64,000 bases of DNA, from the NCBI GenBank assembly GCA_950106755.1, contig OX467086.1, positions 23,578,001 to 23,642,000 of the forward strand, written 5' to 3'. A program made the position numbers and the translations under genes. Numbering within the stretch: the stretch's first letter is position 1; each line of letters starts with the position of its first letter. The DNA is from Climacium dendroides (taxonomy: Eukaryota > Streptophyta > Bryopsida > Hypnales > Climaciaceae). Under the pieces are notes generated by a model. The model worked only from the letters and a program-made list of their open reading frames with translations. It was not told where the DNA came from and ran no database searches. This document shows positions 34,231-46,769 of the stretch, one piece after another.

Positions 34231-36049
34231 TTTATGAATTCTCAACATTTATGTTAACCCCCAAAGGACGCTCAAGTGCGCAACATAAGCAAGATATTTT
34301 GGATAGGTTCCTAAGAGGTCATTTTTAGTTGAATGTTCATGAAATTTTGACACAATGTGTAAACATGTACCTCCTTGGTGAAAAACTAATTTCCTTTTGA
34401 TCAAGTACCTAAATCAAAAGTCATATTGCCTTGAACTTTTGAAGCACCTTAGGCAATTTGGGAATCTTTTGCAAAAAATCTCATCAACTTTCAAAATTTA
34501 GCATCTATGTAACTAATAAAATATGGCATACAATTGTTCAAAAAAAACAATTTAGTCCTCAAATCGCATTTTAAAAGGAGTCAAACTTTGTTAGCTATGT
34601 TGAAGCGGTTTCAAGAAAAAAACATTTTCTTCTAACGTCAAGGCCTATTATCTTGCAATTTGTGAAGTCAAAATTCTTGAATCTTTCTTTACATATTATC
34701 AAAAAATGACTAGTGCATTGCCAATTCACTTAACTTCCTTGCATTGCAAAGTAATTTACAATAAACTAAACTCCATATTTGGTTCTAAAATTTTTCATAA
34801 GTAAACCTAGTATCATATACTTATGAATAGTCAAAATTCTTATATTTTTCACTTCAAATGTTATAATCTTTCAATCCATGCGGTCAAATGGGCTGCTTTT
34901 CCATTTTCAAGTATAACATGCTAAGAAACCACAACTTTTGACAATGTCTCCCTAAAAAAACATGGTTATTTTAGAATTTCATTCTAAAGGCAATGCATTA
35001 TATGCTACAATGTAGTTTCTCAATGATAGAAATATATTCCCTAGGTTCATCTCCATCTTCTTGCACAAATGCCAAAAAAAAATTCGTAAGTAAGAGTAGC
35101 CCCACAACAATACCATTGATCAAAGGTTCTACACCATTGGTCTTCTAATAATGAGGAATGTCCTCCATTGATTTGCTTCATAGTGTTGCTTCAACATGTT
35201 GCTATGAGGTTGCTCTAAGTGGCATCATCTATTGTATGAACAACCAATTGTATATAGTTTGTGGGTGTTCTTTCCTTCTATCCAAACCTCAAATTTGTCT
35301 AAAATTTGGCAATCCAATGTAGCACAATTCATAATGCTTGCACTTTTATTGGTGCTAAATTATTCTCTAAATGTGCACATTCCTAAAGAATTGACACTGA
35401 AATTGTGACTGAGCTTTTTGAAGTAATTTGTCAGGATTGAAGAGAAATTTTATGTTCAAAATTTTTTACACAAAAAGAGATTTTGATTTTGATGTGGCAT
35501 CATGAATCCTACATTTTGTAAAATTAGAAACTTGAATAGAATTGTTGACCATGGTTGTAAGTAGTTGCAACTTCAAAGTTAGATTATGCTTTTACTAAAT
35601 CAGCAATTTAACAAATTATGGAGTTATTCAGGACTTATGGACCAAAAAAACATTTTAAAGACATTGCCAGAAGCCTTGATTGAAACCTGAAGACATCAAC
35701 ACAAGTATTGGTGGGTAGCCGACATACAGATACTATTATGTAGTATACATGATAGAAAAATATAGATTTGTGAGACGGTTATGCTGTAGTTGGTCAGTAG
35801 TGACCAACAAAAATTGATAACCACCTAAACCCTAAATTCTAGAATTCATATTTATGAAATTTGAAAATTCTAAAATTTGTTAAATTTCCCATACTAGCAT
35901 TTTTATTGTAGAACTTGTGTTTTTGGCATCATGCTATAATATTATATTTAGAGGGACATCAGGGTATTTGTTTCTTTATATTAAAATGCCAACATATCAC
36001 AAAAAAACACTCCTTATAACGGTTCTATTTAGCAGTAAAATTTTTGTTT
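34231..36049. other. AT-rich repeat DNA, including a probable TTAA-element left end
   Basis: At 34,254-34,257 a TTAA is followed by CCCCAAAGG and TTTTGGATAGGTTCC, as at the left end of the 33.07-kb element. No matching right end was located. No gene is visible up to 36,049. Confidence 0.45.
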
Positions 36050-37860
36050 TTTTGTGTGTATTGGTGTGTGTTTTTGTTTCTTTTGTTGGTTAAGTTTGAT
36101 GTTTGTGATACAATTTGGTAGTTTTGGGAATTAATTGTTCATTTGGAAGTTCACTTTGGAATTCTATTTTTGACATTGGGATGTTACGTATTACCAATTG
36201 GGCTGGATTTTGTTGTTTAAGAATGTATGGTAATAAATTTTAAGTCAAATTTGGTTTTGTAAGGTTTGGTTAGGAGATAGGGATATTAGTTCAATCGGGC
36301 TGAAGCCAAGTTGGTTGTTGCAGTTAGATGCTGGGGTTCCTATTTGGCAGTTATGTGGTATTTTAGGTCCCAGTCCAAGTTGGTTAGGGAACCGTCAGGT
36401 TCCAAGTTTAAGAGGGATGTTTGCAATTTGGGAAGGACCCACTATTGGAGAGAGTCCAGTGCGAGTCCCAGTCCAAGTTGGCTGCGTAATTGAAGTTTTT
36501 TATTTGTTTTGTGTGTGTGTGATTAAGAGGACAGATGGTCCTAGTTGATGTGTGTGTGTTTCCAAGTTGGGTGCTTGGTGAGAGTATGTTCTAATTGGTG
36601 CTGTGAATGTCAGCATGTGTGCTTGGAATGGTTATATTCCAAGTTGGAGAAGTGTGCAGATGAGGTGAAATTTGAAGTTGAAGCAATTTGGTAATGTGGA
36701 GTTAAGTGAAGAAGTATGAGGAGATGATGCTAATGAGGAGGTTAATGATATGTGCACATAAGCAATTTGGAACATGTTTTCCAAGTTGGATGGTGTAGCT
36801 GTAGTTGTTAATTAGCAAATGGAAATATTGGCAGGTGTTCTATCAAATGCGAAAAGAAAAAAAAATTAAAAAATTTGTAAACGGTGATTTAATCGCCAAT
36901 TCGGACTAATAAAAGAAATAGTTTTTTTTGAATTGGTGTCCTGTGTGGTGTATGACTGTTTGTGTTTGAGAGACAACAATTGAGGAATTATGGGGTTGAG
37001 TCCGAATTGGTTAAAGAGGATGCAGTGATTAATTTAATGTGGCAGTGGCAGTGCATGTGGAGAATTTAATTGGAAGTTTAAGAAAGAGTGTTAACAAATT
37101 GGTTGCATGTGAGTATGTCTAAATGGGAGATGTTTTGATGTATGAGAGTTGAGTTAAGCCTGCATTCAAATTGGTAATGCTGTATGTCAAAGGGTGAATG
37201 GCAGTATGTCCAAGTGGGGTATGTATGAGGTCTTTATTTCATAACAGTCTAACTTGGGGTTTATATAAAGTTTGAATGTTGTCTTATTGAAATTTCCGAT
37301 TGGGTTGTTTATGAATGTATGCTTGGGGTCAAGCCAGTGTGAGTTATATGAGGAACTTTCTGAGTGGTAAAATAGTATTATTTCATGAGAGAATAAAACG
37401 AGGAATGGAAAATTGAAAGTATAAATTGTAGTTCCAAGTTGGTCTTTGATTCTCTATGAAGAACAAATCAATTAGGATTGTGGAGAGATATGTTGAGCAA
37501 TATTGTGTGTGAGGGAGCAATTTGAGGTTTAGTTATAGCAATCAGTTGAAAAGAGTACAAATATCAATTTGGTGAAGTTGTGCTGGATACCAAGTGGGAG
37601 ACAAGATGGCGGCTGCCCAACAACCTGTGCAATTGGGAAGATGAAGAGCCTTGGCTGAGCTTGATTTAAAGTGGCTAAGTTGGAGGTGAAGATTGAAAGG
37701 AGATTGTACCAATGCTTTCCGATTGGGAGTAAAGAGCAATTAGCTGTGAAGTGAAGATGAAGGAAATATTTGGGGTGATACTGAACCTTGTTGGTTTAAG
37801 AGTGAAATGAAATTAAGTAATTGAGTGTAAAAACTGTGAGGGATTAACTTAATTCTAGTT
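36050..37860. other. G/T-skewed tract with recurrent CCAAGTTGG / CAATTTGG motifs
   Basis: The plus strand is markedly rich in G and T and poor in C. CCAAGTTGG, AATTGG and close variants recur more than twenty times at irregular 20-100 bp spacing (for example 36,309, 36,382, 36,474, 36,563, 36,641, 36,781, 37,431). No gene or known repeat terminus is recognised. It could be a decayed tandem array, an LTR-like region or a transcribed non-coding unit. Confidence 0.6.
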
Positions 37861-39245
37861 GGAAGTTTATCATTCTTTGGGTGTTTAATTTCCTAATTAG
37901 TTGTCTTTTGTCGTTGTAGAAGTAATCCTATTAGAAAGACCTCCCTAGGAACGAACTTTACTATTGATTTAGAAATTCTCAATTAGGATCTAAATCTTAC
38001 CTACACTCCTACATAATCTACTACACCCTTGTCTACAACTTGCTTTTTGAGAGCAATTGAAACATCAAGAGATCTTGTCACCAATTAATGACTTGTACTT
38101 CAATGTACTATATAGTACAATGGCATCCAATAATCGAATGGCTAAAAGTTGTACAAGCCAATGCAGTGTAATAGTGTAGGCACCACATGGGTATTTTATG
38201 TGTTTGTAGTTGCTAGAGTGTATTTTAAATGGATTGTATTAAAGATAAATTAAAAATAGAAGGCTAGTGGGGATACAACAGAAAATGGTTTTTTAAATGA
38301 ATCTTTAATTAATTGCAATTATTACTGATATATATTCAAAATTGGCAGGTGAATGGTGTGATATTAAAGTAATTGTACTTTACAATGACAAAAGATTGAA
38401 TTGTATAAGCAATATGAGCATTTGAGATCATAACAATGTTGATAATGTGTGTAAAAGTTAGAAATAAAGGAAATTAGAAAGCCTTCCAATAATATGCCTA
38501 CATCGTATAGTATAACATATCAACTATATAATTGGAAAGCTAGAGGTACCATGGTTTTGAAAAGAGACATTTCATCAAACAATTATGTGCATGATCAATG
38601 CACTTGGCTAAGTGCAAGCATGTCTAATTCATTGGTTGAATATACCACTAAATGACATGTTTTTTTTCAACCAAACCAAATAAATTGAACACTCAACATC
38701 CAAAGACCCAAAGTTCATAATTATATCTACATTCCACATTGAAAGCTAGTAGTTGTCTAATATAACTTTCAAAATATTTATTTGTCATTCAAAAATATGG
38801 ATCAAATGTGATATGAAAAACATATTTTCTTTCAATTACTAGATTTTTCTACTTGTTTGAATTCTTTGTAATGATATGTTTCCACAACTATAGAGTCAAA
38901 TCACTTTTGTCCATTTGAAAGCCTCTAGAGTTAATAATCATATTTTAGGTCTTGCTCTATTTAACAATCATATCATGCACAAATTCAAGACTGAAAGGAA
39001 TTCCACCTCAAAGTTTTTATACAAGCATATGAGCATAGTTTCTATCATTTAACTATCCTAGTTTTTGTTAGGTCTCATTGGAAGATAAAAAAATGATTCT
39101 TAACATGTTCTTTTTACTTCATTGTATATGAACAATATATAAATTTTCAATTGTTGATTATAAGTGTATTTAAAATTAACATTGGACTCTTATAATCAAC
39201 AACTATGCATTTCATACTACACAATTTGGGCTACAATTTATAGGA
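37861..39245. other. AT-rich intergenic DNA
   Basis: No gene, RNA or defined repeat recognised. Confidence 0.5.
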
Positions 39246-40640
39246 ATGGGTTCTACTAGTCAAAATGTTGCTATTCATTGTGATTACCTTAGACAATACG
39301 ATACTTTTATACAAAATTTGTCTATCCTACTTACCATTCTGAATTAGTTAAATCAAAGGCTTTAAAACATTTTTGAAGCATTCAAGAATATAGGCTCAAG
39401 GATAGAGCCATCTATACTTTGAGTCTAGGGAGTGTGGCCACTTCATCCTTTGAAGGTGCACTAATTCTTCTTAAATACTTGGATTCTCTTAAGGGTTAAA
39501 TTAAAGGCTCCTCACTTGGTAAAAGGTGTTTTGTAAATGGAGCATACTACCAATATGTCTTTGTAGAAGAATTCCATATTTTAGAAAGCAAGACACTACT
39601 CAACAAGAGACTCCCTCAATCCTTATAGCATTCACTGACTTTTTGAATTTGGTAGTTGCTCAAACTTTCTCATGGTATGAAGCTTCAATCAATGCTTCTT
39701 CTTTTGAATCCAAAGTCAATAAACATGTGTGGACCAATAAATTTAATTCATTCCACAATCTTTTTTTCCCTTTTATTCAATTTGATTTTGAAATCAATTG
39801 TCAAATAATTTTGGGTATTAATTTATGGAGATGAATCTTACTTATTGCAACCTTGATCTACAAGACATGCATGACTCAACTTCAAACTAATATACCTTTT
39901 ATTGTTGCCATAGTCAAAAGAAAAGTAAAATTTATTTTCTTATTTTTTTACTCATACAAACTTTGAAATTCAATATCTTTTTTATTATAGATCCAAATGT
40001 CAAGAAACAAATCTTGTACATCCCTCCTCACCAAGGGCTTTTTGATGGTACCAAGAACGCAAATAGGAGATGCATGGTTTGAGATATTTCAATGTAACAA
40101 ACAAAACAAAACAAACAATCTAACTTATTGGATGGACTATGCCCTATGTTGATGCTACATTTTTTTTAAAAGTCTAAGTAATTTTTTAATAAATTTTTAA
40201 ATTCAAAAAATTCAAAAATCCATAACTTTTGCAACATAAGTTGGAACATCATGAAACAAAGCGCATGCACCTTTCTTCACTGAGAACTTTCCGATGCTAC
40301 CGAGCACAAAATTGGGAGATTTCACCTTATCAAGCAAAACAAAACAAACAACCTATCTTGATGGATAGGCTAGTTTGCCTTGTACTCTTATCATAACCAA
40401 AATAAAAGTTAAAATATTTTTAAAAAAAATTTAACCAAAAAAAATCTTAAAAAATCCATAACTTTCACACCATAGGTTCAAATGTCACAAAACAAAGCCT
40501 AAGTACCCCTCCTTGCAGAGAACTTTCTAATAGTACAAAAAAATGCAATTAGGGGACACATGGTTTAGAAGATTTCAACGTAACAAACAAAACAAAACAA
40601 CCTATCTTAATGGGTGGATGGAACACCTGTTGAGGTGTTA
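39246..40640 (+). repeat. Long dispersed repeat E, copy 1, with three tandem subunits
   Basis: Parallel to 48,905-50,655: same order of GGCATTCAAGAATATAGGCTC-type blocks, then three diverged tandem units of about 200-240 bp (about 39,960, 40,200 and 40,440). Each unit carries a CCATAACTTT...AACAAACAAAACAAAACAA module and a GGATGGA-type end. The 39,526-39,834 frame within it has no recognisable domain. Confidence 0.75.
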
Positions 40641-40691
40641 TTCACATGAGGAACTTGACTAGAGGTGGAGCTCCACATGTCCCTCTATTAA

Positions 40692-41160
40692 CCCCTAAAG
40701 GTCCAAACACCATTTTTTGGCATCACAGCGATTTTAGGCAACTGACTACCAATGGAATTTTTATTTCTTTTCTTTGAAAATTTCACAAAACATATGCCTG
40801 AGGAATAGCTTTAAGGCACAACAATTTTCGTAACTTTTGACTACATGGTTAAAAAGTTATTGCATGAAATGTAATTTTCAACATTTGGTAGACAAACCCA
40901 AAAACTTCTTTAAAAATCACTTTTTCAAGAAATAAAAATTTGAAATTGGTTCTCTAAACTTATATATATGTGGAAAGCTTTGAATCATTCCATTTCAATT
41001 AATGAGATGAAAGTTATGAGGAGTTTTAGTTTGTGGGTAGGTAATGGCGTTTGGAGATTCCATTTTCTAGCTTCACTAGCATGTGCTTGAGATAGATTTG
41101 AGCTTCAACTTTAGTGAGAGAAAGAGACAAGTGATGGATAATTGTAGATTATTAAAAGTT
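40692..41160. mobile_element. Partial TTAA-family element (left end only)
   Basis: TTAA at 40,688-40,691 followed by CCCCTAAAGGTCCAAACACC, closely like the 29.3-kb terminus. No right terminus was found before family C begins near 41,161, so this is a truncated copy or one with a decayed right end. Confidence 0.5.
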
Positions 41161-41489
41161 GGATAATAGGTCCATAAATTGACCACCTAAGAGCTAGAAT
41201 TGAATTTTGGGTAGGTAAAGCATCTTGAAATATTTCAGTAAATTTTTCTTGAAAGACAAGTAGAATTGACATTTAACCAAAGTCGTTTCATATTTTTTTG
41301 GAGCTTTGTGAAATTCATTATGAACTTATGAAGTTGAATTGGCATAGGGCTCCAAAATTGCCCAACTCCTAAAATGTACGATGTTTGTACATTAGTGAAG
41401 GCTATGAAAAAGCAAGATATACAAATAGTGTACATTTCAGGAGGTGGGCACCTTTAAAACTTGTGCACTTTTAGAACCTCCTACCTTAT
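41161..41489 (+). repeat. Dispersed repeat family C, copy 2
   Basis: Homologous to 31,630-31,953. Near the right end the arms at about 41,362-41,381 and 41,431-41,450 (CTCCTAAAATGTAC / GTACATTTCAGGAG) form an inverted repeat around a loop of about 50 bp. Confidence 0.85.
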
Positions 41490-42049
41490 CAGAAAGTGGG
41501 ATGCCAACATCAACATGGGAACCACCTGCCCCAGGACGGAGAACAGGTCTGGCCCACCCATGCGAACAGCTCGTGATCTGAAGCACCAGAGTTGGGGGCA
41601 ACGAAAACTTACCCCGCTCCGATGGCGGACAAGGAGTCCAACCAGCAAGCCCAATATCGGAGCTGTTCCTTGGAATCCAGAAATCCTGGATTCCTATTTG
41701 AACGTCATTGCTGACTACACTAAAATTGGTAAATAGTGTTGGCTACACTAATTGTCAACAATAACACTAATTGTGATTTGTAAGGTTAATGTTAGAACAT
41801 TATTTATCCATTCTAACACTATTTTAACTCTATAGTAAAATTTGGTGATTTCAACATTTCTATGAGAGTGCATTTAGTGTTAGATGGGAACAAAATATAG
41901 AAGTTGGAATGGTGGAGAAAATAGTGTTGGGGTAAAAAATAGGGAACAACACTGATTATCACCCAACACTATTTACCAATTTTAGTGTATTACTGGGAGC
42001 AGGTGCTTTCTAGTGTGTTTCTATTCGCTCCCTCCCCTCTAGCAGTGTT
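41490..42049. other. GC-richer patch split by a MITE
   Basis: 41,490-41,715 and 41,990-42,045 are GC-richer than the surroundings and are separated by the 270-bp MITE. The open frame ending VPWNPEILDSYL... is gene-like in composition but I do not recognise it. It may be a captured gene fragment. Confidence 0.4.
41718..41987. mobile_element. 270-bp MITE with perfect 25-bp inverted termini and TA target duplication
   Basis: Starts CACTAAAATTGGTAAATAG and ends with its exact inverse; flanked by TA on both sides (41,716-41,717 and 41,988-41,989). TA duplications fit Tc1/mariner. The CACTA start is reminiscent of CACTA elements, but those make 3-bp duplications, which are not seen here. No coding capacity. 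Confidence 0.95.
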
Positions 42050-44187
42050 TTTTTTTTACTTTTTTTCCATTTGGGAGAAGGAGCCAAGTGTTTCTTCATA
42101 CTAAGGTGATACTTTGGTGATACTTGGTGATATCTATTTGAAACAACAATAATTTAGCTATTTTGACCACTCTAATAGAGGATTTTCTTTACCAAAAATA
42201 GCCGATTGGCAAAAAAAAATGCATAAAAGAAACACTACCCTCCAACCTTCAACCCTTGCATTTCGGCTTTGAAAGGCTCAAGGGCTTGGACATTGGCTTG
42301 GAAGGATTCTAAATTTTTTTAAAAACAAGTTCAATTCATTGTAATCCATGAAGTTCAAGAGTTGCTTTACAAAATCCCCACTCTTTTTGATGGAAGCTGG
42401 TTCAATTGTATTTTCAATGACGTTGTAAAATATCTCTTCAATGAAAGGCGATTTTCTTTGCAATTAATTTATACTTTCCATTCTAAAGGAGTTCTAGTTC
42501 TAGACCTAAACACAAAGAAAATATTCAATTGTTTGAAGCAACCAATGACAATTGAAACATTTAATTTCATACCTCTAAGGTGTTCATAATTGTTGGTCTA
42601 GCGTTATATATAAATGATGATTAAAATGTGTTATAAATTAGGGAATTCTATGTTCCTTTTCAAGTTGCAATAAAGACTAAATGTTCCATAGCTTAAGTTG
42701 TAGTGAATCTAGTATAGGAAATGTATAGAAAATTCTATATTTGGTTTCAAATTGTAGAATATTATTAATTGAGCATTGGAATAATACCAAACCATTTGGA
42801 GTGCATTTCTCTTAAGTTTGCTAATAATTTCATCAATTTTAAAGGGTCATTTGCCCAAATAAAATAGTGGAACAAAAAAGTGTTGCATTTAGGTGTTTTT
42901 ATATGGTACAAGTACCTAATTGGGACATTCACCATGTCATGAATTTTTAAGCTAACCTATTGTAGATAATAATTGGATGCACTATTCATTGAAAAAGATT
43001 CTTTGTTTGTACCTTCTCATCCATTCACCTCTCTTCCAACCTTCCTTGCATAGGAAGAAATGCTAAAGCTAAGCAAAATAGGTGAGTCTATAAAATTAGA
43101 ATGGTCCCAATGAAAAATCTACTTTTATATTGAATAAAATAATCTATCTTGGAAAAAAATTCTTTTTGTTACATTATTCTTCATCCTATTGAGTTCAGTT
43201 TCTCAATGAACTTTTCATATTGTATAGGCGGAAATGCTTAATCCTTAAAAGACAATTCAAGCCCCTCGGCCATTTTGAAAGTCAAAACTTGAACTTTTAC
43301 ATAGTTTTTGATTATAAGCTTAACTAAAAAAATGTAGCTCCAATATTCTACTTTTTACTCCATTTGAATTTTTTCCAAAATTGTTAAAATTGTCATCTTT
43401 GTGCCATTTTCAAAATAGCATCTTGAAAGCTCAAAATTACTCCACTTTTGATCATTTCCAATCTAAATTCTCTTGGTGTAATCTCAAGGAATACATCAAT
43501 TGTACCATGATGTTTGTCACTATTATTTCCCTTTTCTGTAAAAATTTTATACTATTTTAAAGCATTTTTGTAATTGCTATGATTTGAGGAATTTTTTAAA
43601 TATTATATAAAATTCAACTTGACATTTTCAATTATGAAAAAATGAGATTAAATTTTAGACATGTGCTACTATATGCAAAAATATCAAACTTTTTGAATTT
43701 TTTTTTAAGTGGAAATCTTATAAAGTTTGACCACCCCCAGCCATGAAATATTCTTGAACCCTTTAAAGGACAAGCCAGTCATTGTAAAAATCATCTATTT
43801 GGGTACCATATGAATTGTTGATTTAAAAAAAAACAAAAAAAACTCATTGGAAGACAAGCTATTCTAGAAGACCTTCGCTTTTGACACAAAATTTGGAGGA
43901 TAAATAGTTGAGCTTTAGTCCTATATAGAGATACCCTTTATCATTCATTAGCTGAAAAATGTCCTCCCTGTTATTTATGGGTTTGGTCAATAGGAAAAAG
44001 TACTTCTATCTTACTACGTTGAATAGGAATTTTAAGGGGACCCATAGTACCTAATTGACATTACACACTATATAAATGTCTTCCTTTGTTGTACATCAAT
44101 AGTTATTGAAGTCTCTAGGGATTTTACATCGAATTTTCAAACAACTACAATTTTCACAATGAGTCCCTTTAATTTTTTGGTCCCCTT
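42050..44187 (+). repeat. Long dispersed repeat B+D, copy I
   Basis: Begins at GGGAGAAGGAGCCAAGTG and runs through blocks shared with 50,926-51,430 (B part) and with 47,705-48,720 and 55,655-58,250 (D part), ending TCCCTTTAATTTTTTGGTCCC. The frame at 42,278-42,589 is not conserved between copies, so no coding role is inferred. The uninterrupted GAATATTATTAATTGAGCA at about 42,757-42,775 serves as the empty site for the element at 55,897. Confidence 0.85.
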
Positions 44188-44349
44188 AAGAGCATTGCTA
44201 CCCATCTTGCAAAATAGATGACTTCTTAAGGAGGGCTTGCAAGCGGGGGGGGACTTTGCATATTGGGGCCATTTTGCAAACTACTCACCAGCCTATAAAA
44301 CAACAAAGGACAAGAAATGGTCCCCCACCTCTTGAAACCTCTACAACAA

Positions 44350-44523
44350 AACTTCAGTTCATCAAGGACACTCTTCTTTTCTTCTTTCTGGACACAAATG
44401 GAAATCATTTGATTGCAAGGATAAACAGTGTTGCAAAACTATAGTCCATGAAGGACACTCTTTCTCTTCTTCTTTTTGGACACAAATGGAAGTAATTTTG
44501 TTGCAAGGATTAAGCACATTTAG
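44350..44523. repeat. Two-copy tandem duplication, about 87-bp unit
   Basis: Units from 44,350 and 44,437 share AAGGACACTC, GGACACAAATGGAA and TTGCAAGGAT in order. Confidence 0.85.
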
Positions 44524-45744
44524 AAAAAGCCATGTTCATTGTAACACTCCTTAGTGCAACTACGTCATCTAATTAAACTTCCCTAGAATGCAAAATCTAG
44601 ATTCTTCTTTTAAGGGCCATTTTGTACACGTTCTAGGGTTGGATGGAAGGTCAACCCAATTTGTCTTCAATCCAACCTTCAATATGGCCCCAATTTACCA
44701 CTCCGGCCTTAGATAATGTAAAGTGGTGAGGCTAGATTCTAGGGCCAGATTGAGGATTCATTACTTTGGCCTTAGGTAATGTAAAGTAGGCTTGATTCTA
44801 AGGCTAAATTTTCAATTTATGTGCTCTTGTATTTTCTTAATGCTCAATTAAAAAATAAATAACATACATCTTTTTCTTTTTCTTCCTATTCATTCTTTTC
44901 TAAAATAAAAGAAAGAGTGTTTTAATTTATTTTTAAAAATTTCTCCCTCAAAAATAGGAGAGTTTCTTAATTTTTTTGAACCTTTTCCTTTCTCTTCCTT
45001 TGTTCACTATTTGAAAAAAAGTAGTTCTTTCACTTCTTTTGAACCTTTTCTTTTCTCTTCACTTTAAAATTAGAGTTGATGTTGAAACTAGAGTTGTCAT
45101 TTATTTTTATGAGAATTTAAAGAATTTCAAGCAATAAGTAATGTTTGATCATAAAGATGTTATAATTGCAAAAGTGATTTGAAGTTTTTCAATCTTCTTC
45201 TTACATCTCAAATCTAAAAGTCGATCACCAAAAAAAATATGAGGATAAAGGGCCTAACATGTATAATCCCAACCAATTTATGGCTTTTCAAAATCTACTC
45301 TACAATTTTTAAAATGAATCTTTAATGTGATTTTTTCTCCAAGATTTGGTGTATTTGAAGCTCATTTCCAAAAGCCCTCAACACTATGAAAGTCAAGATT
45401 GTGATGAACACCCTTGTACAAAATTTTGAATAAAAAATCATTATCAATCATTTTCAAAATTGAATTTTTGATACTAAAACTAAACTTCAAAAAGACTTAA
45501 AATATATATAAACTACTAACATAGCAGTTTTATTAGACTTTAAAGTATTGTTGACACCAAAATTTAGTGCCTTGGGCATTTAGAAATTAAGAACAACTCT
45601 ACCAAATAAACATATACATCATACCAAATAAAAATAAACATTTTTATGTTGAGTCAGTTAAAAGTAATTGAACCAAATAATCTTTAAAATCTCATATTCA
45701 ATTAAGAACAATTTTATAAAACATCTTATTAAACGAACAAAATT

Positions 45745-45819
45745 GTATATATTATATTATAATAATTATAATAATTATATTATAATAAGTTTATATAATA
45801 GAATATATTAATTATATAA
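45745..45819. repeat. AT-only microsatellite-like tract
   Basis: About 75 bp of TATTATAATAATTA permutations with almost no G or C. Confidence 0.9.
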
Positions 45820-46355
45820 ACTTTTGCCCCCAGAGACCCCAACTCGACCCATTGCTTCCAATTTTCAAACTGAAATATTGACAACAAATAAGCTCCAAAA
45901 ATTTAGCAATGCAAATTGGTGAAAGTTTCTTGAGCTCACAATTAATAAGCATGCACTAAAATAGGAAACAAAGACTTTACATTAGTAGATGGTGGAGATT
46001 TGTATGATCCAATGGAGGAGCCCAATTTGGCCCCAATCCAGCCCTAAATGGGAAATTGGGCCACCCAAAACCTTAGCCTGATTGCTCCCTTGGGGCTGGA
46101 TGGTTTGGTGCCAAAACCATGCCACCTAAGGCGACATGTAGGATAAGTTGTAGTTCCATCTAGCCCCAAGTATAAAGCCTTTGGGCCGGATTTAGAGAAA
46201 TAAAGCAATTCTATTGGTTTAAACTTGGAGAGTTTTGGCTGGCCCTCAATCCAACCCCAAGTATAAACCAACCCTAAGTGTGCAACCATTTCAAGTTGGA
46301 GATACCTGAACTTCCTTAGAGAAACCGCAAGATGTTGCACGGATTTTTATTGTAG

Positions 46356-46769
46356 TAAAGTAGTCTGCTCTAAAAGCAAGCAACCTCTTGAAATCGCTCC
46401 TATATTTAGGTTTGAAATAGATAGTAGGTGGTCTTTAAATGGACCTCTCAGGCCATTGAGAGAATCGAGAGAAAAACATTATTTATTGCAAGAGCCAATT
46501 GTTGGCCTTCATTTACTCAAATCACTTTAGAAGTTGCAGGTGGTCGGATTTTGGAAGACCTAGGGTCACAAATAGGTGCATACAACAATTTTTTTTGAAA
46601 ATTCATAAGTAATTCAAAAATGATTCAAAAAAATATGAAACCACTTGTGTGACATTCCACATCCAATTTTTTTTCTTTGAAAAATGATCCAAAAATATTT
46701 TTATTCATGAAAACCTTTGAAAAAGGGGGACCAGACGATAAATGGTCGCTTTAAGGCCATACTACCTTA
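46356..46769. mobile_element. MITE family F, degenerate copy
   Basis: Homologous to 50,185-50,584 throughout, including GGTCACAAATAGGTGC and GCTTTAAGGCCAT. The right terminus (GCTTTAAGGCCATACTACCT) is preserved before TA; the left one (AAGTAGTCTGCTCTAAAAGC) is decayed. Confidence 0.7.

Larger units (their letters stand above)
44188..46355. other. Inserted AT-rich DNA, no gene
   Basis: Interrupts copy I, whose homology resumes near 46,770. Contains a tandem duplication (44,350-44,523), a second imperfect one near 44,695-44,820 and an AT-microsatellite. Stretches near 44,630-44,700 and 46,010-46,270 share GGTTGGAT / ATCCAACCC motifs, possibly ends of another element. Confidence 0.45.
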
